64,000 nt of DNA from the NCBI GenBank assembly GCA_004835665.1, contig RBKR01000004.1, positions 1,178,001-1,242,000 on the forward strand. The letters are read 5' to 3'. This document shows positions 1-9,758 of the stretch, piece by piece. The stretch is from Phoma sp. XZ068. Taxonomy: Eukaryota > Ascomycota > Dothideomycetes > Pleosporales > Didymellaceae. The first letter of the stretch is position 1. Every line of letters begins with the position of its first letter. The translations under genes and the position numbers were made by a program. The notes beneath the pieces are model-generated. The model was not told the origin of the DNA and ran no database searches. It saw only the letters and a program-made list of their open reading frames with translations.

Positions 1-1
1 G

Positions 2-1161
2 ACCCAGATGCTCCAACACTTTGCTGCGCAAGGCTACGACTGTCCCCAGCATGTCAACCCAGCAGACTTTGCACTCGATCTGATCACCGTCGACTTACAG
101 CACGAAGCACGCGAGGAAGCTAGCAGAGCGAAAGTTCGCAAGCTCATTGAAGCCTGGCATCCCGATCTAATCCCTGCTACGAGGACAGGTTCGATAGCTA
201 CGCCAGCCGAACTGGGTAGTCTGGCGCGCGAACCTGCAGGTTTCGCAGCGGCATACTCGATCCTCATCCGTCGCGCGACAAAGAACTTCTTTCGCATGCC
301 TGATCTGATCATTGCCCGTATCATGCAGGTCGTTGGCTTGGGTATCGTGCTAGCACTGTTCTTCGCGCCTTTGAAGAACGACTACTTCGCCATCCAGAAT
401 CGCATGGGCTTCTTGGTGGAGATTGCGCCTTTATACTTTGTCGGAATGCTGAACAACATCGCCACGTATCCCGTCGAGCGCGATGTCTTCTACCGAGACT
501 ACGATGACCGAATCTACGGCGTAGAAGCGTTCTTCCTGACCTACATCTCCATCACCACACCCTTCGAGCTCATCTCCTGCTTTGTCTTTGCGATCCTCGC
601 TGTGCTAGCCGTCGGTCTTGAGCGCAACGCCAGCACCTTCTTCATCATCACCTTCAATGCATTCTGCATCACGAGCTGCGGTGAGAGTCTGGGAATAGCG
701 TTCAATACGCTGTTTTCACACACGGGGTTCAGTGTCAACATTATGAGTGTGTTTCTGAGTGTTGCGCAGGTCATGGGTATGTTTTCTCATAGTTCTCTGT
801 TACCGTGTGTTACTGACGACGAGCAGGTGGTGTTCTCTCCCTCTCGATCCCATCCTTTCTGCAAGCATTCAACCACCTCTCTCCCGTCAAATGGGCCATT
901 GGAAACATGGCACCGTACACGCTTCGTAATGAGAAGTTCACGTGCGAGGACTGGCAGAAGATCAACGGGCAGTGTCCGATTAGGACGGGTCAGGAGGTAC
1001 TGGAGCTGTATAAGCTGGATAAGGATCCGGAGATGTACATCATGGCGCTGGGAATCACTGCGGTGGTATACCGGTTCCTGGCATATGTTGCACTGAAATG
1101 TGTCAAGGAGAGGTGGGTTGGACGTGCATGGAGGAAGATGGGTGGGGGGAGGAAAGCATGA
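2..1161 (+). CDS. ABCG-type ABC transporter, C-terminal membrane part (5' end outside window)
   Basis: This is the 3' portion of an ATP-driven membrane exporter of the ABCG/WBC group; the nucleotide-binding domain lies left of the window. The frame is open from the first codons. The early residues carry the linker typical of the group, an LQHFAAQGYDCPQHVNPADF stretch where NPADF follows the ATPase domain. Several hydrophobic segments of an ABC2-type membrane domain follow, including the region around PLYFVGMLNNIATYPVERDVF. One intron at 777-826 (GTATGT to CAG, 50 bp) restores the frame to a last exon at 827-1161. That exon encodes the extracellular loop with paired cysteines (FTCEDWQK, GQCPIR) and the final helix, ending with a basic tail and TGA. 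The substrate cannot be inferred. Half-size or full-size form cannot be decided without the missing 5' part. Confidence 0.9.
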
Positions 1162-1698
1162 GTTGCGCCTGCCTCTCGAGACTGTAAGCTTCAATCTCAG
1201 TGGAAGTGACAACACATGTTGTGAATTCAATTCCTCACATGTTGATCCTGATAAATGGCGTCACCTTGGGTGTTCAAAACTGCGAAATGCATGCCTTGCA
1301 GTGGGTGTGAATGGAGAGTAATAGGACGGTAGAAGGCATTGGACGCGTAAGACAGCTGCATGTGTGAGTGTAAACGATACATCGTAGTTGCACGGAACGT
1401 GGGTGCGAGAACATAGTATGTAGTAGATGTTTATGATATGAACGTCCAAGAGATAAGACTGGTTCCGGGAAGGAGGCTCTGCGTGGCTGGAATGCAGGGG
1501 TCTAGAACATGAAACAAGACAGCAACGGGGCGTGCACGGGAAGATCTGAGCTAGGCCCACCAAAAATACGGGGAGAGGCTTACGTCGACAGCTGTTCTCT
1601 CGCCCAGACATGAACGCGCCCGCTCCCCCTTCCCGCACCTCAACTCTGGTGCCGTGAGCAATTGCACTCGGCAAACACGGTCCGCTCTATCCGCCACG
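1162..1698. other. Intergenic, transporter to DUF3431 gene
   Basis: I see no gene here. The right half, upstream of the ATG at 1699, is the probable promoter and leader of the DUF3431 gene. No RNA gene or repeat was recognised. Confidence 0.6.
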
Positions 1699-2990
1699 AT
1701 GCTCAGCGGACCGCCCCGGCTCGTGCCCTTCCTGTTCGTGGCGTTTGTGCTTGCGGTGGTGGTCTGGTACAACCATGGCGTGTCAGGCACAGGCGCGTCG
1801 CTGCCCGTGTGGAAGCCCGGGTCCTCGCTGACGACAGCGCGGCCGTCGTCGCTGCGGCCCGGCGTCGACCCGCTCGACTTCAGCATCCCGCTGCGCTTCT
1901 CGGACGGCCAGCCCAAGCCCGCGGGCAGCAACTACACGTTCAAGATTGTCGTGCCCAAGACGACCAAGGAGGACCTGGCGTGGATGCAGGAGGAGATTCC
2001 CAATGCGCCGCTGGTCATCTACGAGGTCGACAATGACAAGGCAGAGCACAAGATTCCGAAGAACAAGGGCCGCGAGGCCATGGTACGCCGTGCAGCCACC
2101 CCAATGCCCTCGCAGCATGCTAACCCGCGCGCCAGGTCTACCTCAGCTACATCATCGACCACTACGACGACCTCCCCGACACGACCCTCTTCATGCACGC
2201 CCACCGCCACGCCTGGCACAACAACCAGCTAATGGGCCTCGACGCCGCCCAGATCGTCCAGCGCCTGAACCACGAACGCGTCGCCCGCCTCGGCTACATG
2301 AACGTGCGATGCCACCACGACCCCGGCTGCCCCGACTGGATCCACATGGACCGCCCCGGCGGCGACTTCGACTTCTTCCACAAGCCCGAGGAGATCTACT
2401 GGCGCAAGAGCATCTGGGAGGAGATCCACCCGGGCGCCCCCATTCCGCCCTCCATCTCCGGTATCTGCTGCGCCCAGTTCGCCGTCTCGCGCGACAGGAT
2501 CAGGCAGGTGCCGCTCGAACGCTTCATCCACTACCGCAAGTGGCTGCTCACCACCGGCATGGACGACCAGTTTTCCGGCCGCGTCTTCGAGTATATTTGG
2601 CACTACATCTTCACTGGCCACGAAGTCTACTGCCCCGCCATGAACACGTGCTACTGCGACGGCTACGGTATCTGCTTTGGCGGCCGCCAAAAGTTCGAGG
2701 ACTACGTCAAGAAGCAAGACGACCGTAACGCGAAATGGACGGAGCTTGACGAGTATAACAAGCGCACCGACGAGGCGAAGAAGGAAGGCAAGGAGGCCAA
2801 GTTCACCGACGCCGAGAAGACCAAAATCGAAGCGCTAAAGAAGACAATCAGCGAAATGGACGCTGAGCTGGATAAATTGAGGGACGAGGCCAGGAAGAGA
2901 GGCGAAGACCCCAAGCTGAGGGCAGAAGAAACGGAGACGTACGATTCCACGCACATTTGGGACTATGCGCCACACGGCGATAAAATCTAA
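1699..2990 (+). CDS. DUF3431 family protein, single-pass membrane anchor
   Basis: Two exons, 1699-2082 and 2136-2990, joined across a 53-bp intron (GTACGC to CAG, with a GCTAAC branch-like site) give a 412-residue protein. The ATG at 1699 is chosen because it directly precedes a hydrophobic segment (about residues 6-24, PFLFVAFVLAVVVW), so it reads as a type II signal anchor with a lumenal body. The body has the features I associate with fungal DUF3431 proteins: FKIVVPKTTKEDLAWM, then VYLSYIIDHYDDLPDTTLFMH and several conserved cysteines (RCHHDPGC, GICCAQF, CYCDGYGICFGG). The last 90 residues are a charged Lys/Glu-rich coiled-coil-like tail. Weak resemblance of the family to glycosyltransferase folds has been suggested; the biochemical role is unknown. 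Confidence 0.85.
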
Positions 2991-3964
2991 AAGCTAATGT
3001 ACATGATGCCTCCACGATTGGCGTTGCGGCGGTTTGGAATATGGGCGTTTGGCGGGCAGACATGTTAGATCTGATCACGCGGCTGTATATAGACTGGGTT
3101 CGCCAGCATTCAATGTATTAATTTATCGCATTGCGGATAACTACTTACTGCCCTTTTATTGCCCTCTTACTACCCTCTTACGAACGTGTTGCCAGTCTTG
3201 GGCACCATAGGTCGCAACTACTATTGTATGTAGACAGGGTTCCAGCTTCCACTGTATCAAATCATAGCATCCACTAATAATCACTGATTAATCTCTTACT
3301 ACCATCTAACTGCTGTGTTGAAGGCCCTGGATTTCATAGGTCGCAGCTACCATTTGCACCTCCGCACGTGCTTCGCTCTCACATCATGCAGCTACACTTC
3401 GTCCATCGTCTCACCGCAAACCAAGTTCTCTTCTACAATCCTTACCACTTCATGAGAGTTATGACAGGTTGCTTCCGTGTGTCAATGCGTTTGGCCGCGC
3501 CAACCCTTTATAAGTGCGGTGGCTGGGATTCGTTTGCCGCGGTGGGGCCTCCCTTCTCCAGCACGCGGGTGGCACAGCTACCACGATGGGCTGGACAACA
3601 CTCCCATAAGCGCACGGCGCTTGCCAATGCAGCCGAACCTGGTATATTCAGATCCGCAGCTACACTGCAAGACGCGCATTGTGCGCACAACACGCTACCT
3701 TTGCCTTAACCGCATCTCCGAAACAAACGATCGTTGCATCGCAAACAAACCACCAGGCACAACCCAACGAGCCAATTCACCTTCACCGTCAGCATCATCG
3801 TTTCTGTTCAGGCGATAGATGCCTGGTCTCGACCACCGAGAAGAACCATCAGAGATGGACATTCAATTGCAATCCAACTTTTGATGTTTTGCCACAGTAG
3901 GTAGCGAGGTCAACCAAGTCTCTCAATCCAACACTTTGACTCTGCATCCTCGCTACTTGACAAG
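2991..3964. other. Intergenic upstream of dim-2
   Basis: About 970 bp with no supported gene; short open frames near 3370-3900 lack codon or family support. It holds an imperfect direct repeat, listed separately. The distal half is the likely promoter and leader of the methyltransferase gene. Confidence 0.6.
3084..3356. repeat. Imperfect tandem duplication, two units of about 130-140 bp
   Basis: Unit A runs from about 3084 to 3226 and unit B from about 3227 to 3356. They share ordered blocks: TAGACTGGGTT / TAGACAGGGTT, a pyrimidine-rich middle with CTTACTACC, then CATAGGTCGCAACTAC / CATAGGTCGCAGCTAC. Substitutions and small indels separate the copies, so the duplication is not recent. Confidence 0.6.
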
Positions 3965-6900
3965 ATGTCGGATATAGAATCTGGAGCCAGATCGAGCCTG
4001 GGTTTCAGTGCACAAGCTAAGCTTGCAGGGCGAAGTAGGGTCCAAATAACGCCTTCATCATCGGAGTACCCTAGGTCAAACGCTGCCAACTACATACAAC
4101 CTGCGCCTATCACATCCGAACAAGATGTCTTGGCAAGCATCAAGGTAATCAATTCTGCGCAAGACGACAAAGCACAAGTTCACATTCACGTAGCACGAGT
4201 GGCGCAAGATTGACGTTGAGACTGTCCGTCAGACACCCAAGCCAGAAAGAGAGACCATAATTGCCAACCTCAGTGATTTCGAGATCTATAGATGTCCAAC
4301 AACGGATCGGATACGCTCTTCAGAGTTAACAAGCCTCCACCTCTTCGATGTCAAGGCGAGAACGCTGTGTTTCGACGGCTACGTTCAATTGTATAATGTC
4401 AAGCACTACGTTGAACAGATCCAGATCGAGGATGTTTCAATTGAAGGATATGACTCAGATAGCGATCCTGACATCGTTGCATACATTCAGACAACGCTGG
4501 CGAGTATAGATGCGAGATCTGACATATGGCTAAGACTACAACAACCTTCTTCTCGCTATAAGAGGTTTCAAACCCCCTTCCTGTGGGTTTCTACGCTGGG
4601 AAAACATGTGATCGACTACATGAATGATCAGCCCAGAGCGACCGTGGGGTTAGAGAGCTTCAAGAACGACTTCCACCGCTGGCTCATGCACCGCTTTAAT
4701 TCCAACCATAGCTTCAGAGAGTGGTTTGCGGCTTCCGGAAAGTCAAGCGACTTTCGAGTCGCCTTTAATGCCTACGTGGACTTCTTTTACAATCAAGCCG
4801 TAAACTTGCCTACTTCGAAGCACCTCATCAGCCATCCAGTTTGGGCACATTGCAAGTGCAATGGCGCGGTAGCCATTGAGAGGCAGCCAAACCTTGTCAA
4901 AGATACACTCGCAACACCACACGTGTATGAGTGTTTCAAGAGCATGTATTTCGCCAGCAAGCTGAAAGAAGCTTCTCCTTCTGCGCCTGTCAGAAAGACG
5001 CAGAGAAAGAGGAAACGAATGTTGGGTTTTGCAGACAAGCGCGCAACACCTTTCCCCTCTGGACGCCATGATAATAAGGACAACTCGAGTACCTCCCGTG
5101 TTCGAGTGGGGGATGTGGTTTCGATCATTCCCGACGCAGCAGACACAAACAAATGGCAGAATTCCGGGAATGAGTGGCTTGCTTATGTTCAGGGAGTTGA
5201 AGCTTCCAAGACGGGAGCACAGCGGCTGATGGTACTATGGCTTTACCGCCCTATTGACACCAACATGTACTGCGCCAACTACCCGATTACCAACGAGTTA
5301 TACCTCTCCGATAATTGCAACTGTGGAGAACGAGAAATTCTGGTGACCGATGTCATACGCAAACACAATGTTGAATGGTCGCCACGCTCCCTTAATACTA
5401 CCAAGGATTTATTCATTCGCCAGACGTATCTGACACAGGATAGCGCGTTTGTGACTGTCAGCGACGACCACGCGGTCTGTTCATGCCGAAACCCAAAATC
5501 GAGCACTGTTAACTGGCGCGCTGGTGATACAGTATACATCACAAAGAGGGTTAATGGGCAGAAACTGCTTGAACCTGTCCTTATTCACGAACTCGACTAT
5601 ACGACCAAAGCAACAAAGGTTCGTAAGCTGCTAAGACTCGGACGAGACTGTGCAGATTTAGCGCGGAAAGCGAACAGAAATAACATTGCGCCTAATGAGC
5701 TCGTACTTACAAGAAACTTGGAGACAATATCGCTGTCTCGGATCCAGCGCGCATGTAAAGTACGGTTCGTCCAGCAGACTGATTTACTTAATGATCGCAT
5801 TCCATTTCCATACAATTTACGTGGAATGGGTGATCACTGGTTCGTCAGCATGGGCATTGACTCTAAGGACGATGTTCAGCGCCTAGTTTTTCTTGACAGG
5901 CTACCAAAGCGGTTTCAAGATGCCAGGGAAGCGCTCTTTCCACACAAGAAGCTGAGAGGCCTCAGCCTATTCAGTGGTGGTGGTGGCCTTGACCGCGGCT
6001 TGGAAGAGGGCGGTGCTGTTGAGTTCCAAACAACGGTTGATTATGATTCTGCTGCAATACACACGCAGCGTGCGAACTGCCGTGATCCACAGAGACTGCG
6101 GCTGTTCTGTGGGTCTGACGATGACTATGTCCATTTGCTTCTCTCTGGGCGCAAAAGCATTTCAGTAGCAAATGTGGGCGAAGTAGAGTTGATTGCTGCT
6201 GGTTCCCCTTGCCCAGGTACGTCTTGGTCGACTTACTCATCTGGATTCACCGTGTGTTGACTGAGTAAGGGTTCTCCCAGCTGCAACAGAACATACGGAG
6301 CGATCAATCACTTACCTACGCTTCCCACATCACCACGTTTTGTACGGCTGTAGACGTGTACCGCCCTTTATATGGAATTCTCGAAAACGTCGTCAACATG
6401 GCATCAACACGCAAAGGCCTTGAAGATCAAAACGTCTTGTCACAGCTAGTAGCATGCTTGGTGTCCATGGGCTATCAGGTCAATCAGTACATCATGGATT
6501 CGTGGTCATACGGCAGCTTCCAGCAGCGGTCAAGAATTATATTAACAATAGCGGCGCCTGGACTCGAACCGATACTGCAACGCCCACACACGCACAGTCT
6601 GTCATACGAAGATACAGCCGCCCGTAGTCTTGGGAAACTACCGAATGGGGAGCGATTTGGTGATCGTGAACATTATGCTACTCCATTTTCCTACGTATCC
6701 GCTCAAGAAGGCACATTTGATTTGCCCGATATTGGTAACGGGAACGTCCAGACGTGTATCCGGTTTCCCGATCACCGGCTTTCCCGACCAACGAGTAGAA
6801 AGCATCGAGCGTTGATCGAATGCATTCCGAGGCAGCCACCTGGCTCCGGTTACGTAGAAGCTATTCAGCTTGACCTCGTTCCACCGCTTCTTCGAATAAC

Positions 6901-7771
6901 GAAAAAGGAGACGGGAAAGGCATATCGACGCATAAAGGCGAATGGTCTCGTACCAACCATTACGACTAACATCAACATGCAAGACGCGCGAAACGGTGCT
7001 TCAGTGCACTGGTCTCAGCATAGGCCGCTCAGTATTCAAGAGGCTAAGCGCACGCAAGGGTACCCGGACCATGAGCCTGTTATTGGGACGCTTGCCGAAC
7101 AGTGGAAAACACTCGGAAATGGAGTTGACCGAAAGGTATCATTTTCTCTGGGTCTCGCAGTACGAGACTCTTATACCAAGTCGAGACGTAAATATAAGGA
7201 CAGCGAGCTCCTGGAGGACGAAGCGGAGCTTGTTGTGGATGTTGAAGAAGAGGTGGAAGAGCACCTTTCAGAAACGAGTGGGCTGTCAGTTGAGGGACGC
7301 CCAGGAGAACTAAGCCTATCATCTTCGGGTTCATCATCAACCGATTCGTTCTCGTCAACACGCGAGACCAGAAAGAGATTCAATCTGTCTATGTCTCTTG
7401 ATGGAGCCCAGGACTTTGGGTCCCTCGTATTGAACCCACGTCGGACCTCACTGCAACCGCTAGTCGTAGTGGAGAAGAGATTGACTTCATTGCAACGAAA
7501 TGGTGAGATGGACAAGCGTGCTGTGACAATCAAAAGCCTCGTACATCTGTCCCGAATAGTCTCTCAGAACGATGGGAGGCTTTCGCTACCAAACTTTCCA
7601 ACTTCTCTCCCATCGATAGAGTCTTCACTCTCAGCTAAGCGCCAGAGAGAGGGAGACAACGGCGAACAGCAGGACGCTAGCATGCTAGTAGAAACGGAAG
7701 TTGGCCAGATCAAACGAGCCAAATATGAAGAGGTGGAAAGGGCTACCCTTTTCGCAGAGACAAGACCATAG
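3965..7771 (+). CDS. dim-2: DIM-2-type DNA (cytosine-5) methyltransferase
   Basis: Transfers a methyl group from S-adenosylmethionine to cytosine in nuclear DNA; in Neurospora DIM-2 methylates RIP-mutated repeats. Three exons, 3965-4144, 4194-6216 and 6270-7771, give 1234 residues. The first intron (4145-4193) joins ASIK to HEWRK; the second (6217-6269) splits a glycine codon within the catalytic loop. The N-terminal half holds BAH-like segments (VGDVVSIIP and WRAGDTVYITKR). The methyltransferase part has motif I LSLFSGGGGLD (about residue 651), catalytic motif IV GSPCPGFSQL with Cys733, motif VI ENVVNM (about 773), motif VIII QQRSRI (about 820) and motif X LGNGVDR (about 1016). The last roughly 200 residues are acidic and serine-rich, without a recognised domain. 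Length and BAH content fit DIM-2 better than the shorter RID. All key motifs look intact. Confidence 0.93.
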
Positions 7772-8038
7772 AGCGAGCGCGAGCCTGTAGCTATGAGGGC
7801 ACCACTCCTGCCTCTTGCAAGAACGACACATACTCACAAATCAAGACAAGTGGAGTTTCCGCATAGGAAATGGCCAAAAAGTACTGAAGTTTCCACCATT
7901 GTGGTCAAGTTGTTGCAGTGCCAGCGCAGATTAAGCCTGACCAAGGTTTATCTATCGCGCTTCTAATTTTAAGGTAGCTCAAAGATGATAACAAGATCAA
8001 TTCTCAAATGTGCCATCTGGCATTTGTCATATGTACTT
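7772..8038. other. Convergent 3' spacer, dim-2 / dihydroorotase
   Basis: A 267-bp spacer between two convergent genes. It should hold both polyadenylation regions. Nothing else is visible. Confidence 0.6.
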
Positions 8039-9326
8039 TTACTTCCACTCAGCACTCCATGTCTGCTCACCCTTCCTGAAGGGCACGACCTCAACGCTGA
8101 CGCCATCCTTCTTCAAAACATCAACAATCTTCTCCGCACCCTTCTTCAGCACAATCCTCTCATTCCTCTCATCCTTAACCTGATAGAACTTGCGCCCATA
8201 CGCACCGAAAAAGCCCTCGAGCGCTTCCTGACTAACATCCTCCTCGGAAATAACACCACGCTCAATGCCCGTCTTCAGCGCATCCAGCACATACCCAACG
8301 GCATACGGCTGCGTAAACACACCCGCCGCAACCTTATCCTCACCCCTCTTCTTCACGCTCGGATGAGGCGCCGAGTCCGTCCCGAGGAAAAACCGGCCCT
8401 TGCTGCTCACCACGGCTCTAAGCAGGGCGTCCCGGTCCTCGGGCGTCTTGGCAACAGGCTTGCAGAAGCAGAATGGGTCGCCGGCCCAGTCGTCAATCAC
8501 AAGGGATAAGTGGTGCGCGGTGATGGTTCCGCTGACGCTGGGCCCGCAGGCGCGGACGGCGTCGAGAGCGGCGGCGGTGCTGCAGTGTTCGAGGATGATG
8601 CGCAGGTTGGGGAACTTGGCGTGCAGAGACTTGAAGGTGGGTAGGAATGCGGGCTCGGCGTTTAGCACGGTGATGGCGGTTGCGTCGGCGGTGGCGGAGA
8701 TGTGCGTGTTGGCTGGGGTGCTGGGGACTTCGCCGTGGAGGTTGAGGATCATGTTTTGCTTTTCCATTTCCGCGAAGACTGGGTAGAAGGGCTCGTAGGA
8801 GAGGACGCCCGAAGATGAGTTCTGATGGGCTCAGAATGTGTGTAGTATGTGGCTGTGGTGGTACTTACGGTTGTGACGCCAGCTGGGTAGGACTTGACGC
8901 CGGTGATGCCGGCTTTTTTCGCCTCACGAATCACCTCGGGTGTGATGTCCTCGTGCAAGTAGAGAGACATGAGGTAGTCGACATTAGGCTCAATGGCCCG
9001 CAGACGGTCTCGGTACTCAAGGGCTGCTTGGACCGATGTGACAGGAGGGACAAGGTTGGGCTGAAGTATGAATCAACCATTGAGTACAATCAAGACAGGA
9101 AAATTAAAGAAAAGAAGAGCCTCTACACCAAAGCTTTGAAAATTGACCGAGTGTGATACAGTAATTCAATGGAACAGCCTAGCGTACTCACCATGACATA
9201 GACCTGATTCACACCACCCTGGCGGATAGTGGGGGTGACAAGCTGCGACATCTCAGCATCACGCAAGTGCACATGAGCGTCAAACGCCGCCGGCAGCTCA
9301 ATCTCGGTCAAATCCGTGAACCCCAT
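8039..9326 (-). CDS. URA4: Dihydroorotase
   Basis: Cyclises carbamoyl-aspartate to dihydroorotate, the third step of de novo pyrimidine synthesis, in the cytosol. Exons on the minus strand are 9192-9326, 8869-9060 and 8039-8821, all ending on codon boundaries, with introns of 131 bp (GTGAGT to CAG) and 47 bp (GTAAGT to CAG). The product is 369 residues, close to the roughly 364 of yeast Ura4. Metal and substrate motifs are present: FDAHVHLRD near residue 15 (HxH), the GVKSYPAG segment whose Lys is the usual carboxylated ligand, ILNLHGE, ILEHCST and FLGTDSAPH with the catalytic Asp. This is a stand-alone monofunctional enzyme, as in yeast, rather than part of a CAD-like fusion. Confidence 0.95.
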
Positions 9327-9758
9327 GTTTTTCAGTTTGGAAATATGCGTTAAATGAAGTTGTGAGCGTCGTACGTAGAATTTTGAGGGCGCTGCATGAG
9401 AGCGAAATCGGGAAGCAGCTAATGGTGGGGCTAACCGAGCTGGGTAACTCCAGCGTTGAGCAACTATAAAGCTCTACTTTTCTGAAAGATTCTAAATTCT
9501 AGGAGGAGAAGACGATGTGGAGCGCTGGATAGACGTGAGATGAATAACGGGAGGTGTAGTTCCTTCATATAGCACAGCGCTGCATACGACAAGCTACAAT
9601 GCTCTGAATCGCAGCTAAGTGCGAGTATTAATGTTTCTGGCTGAGAAGATGATATCTACACAAGCGTGTACCCACAAAGCAACATAGCAGCAGATAGCCA
9701 GCCAGCCATACATGGGGACACAAAACGCTGCACGTCGCTCTCGAGTTGCCAGCTGGGC
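9327..9758. other. Intergenic, URA4 promoter side
   Basis: 432 bp between the divergent-side start of URA4 and the 3' end of the Prp6 gene. It is likely the URA4 promoter plus the Prp6 terminator region. No gene is visible. Confidence 0.55.

Noticed and set aside
3368..3900. Several overlapping plus-strand open frames before dim-2
   Set aside because: They overlap each other in three frames and show no consistent coding signal; probably promoter or leader.
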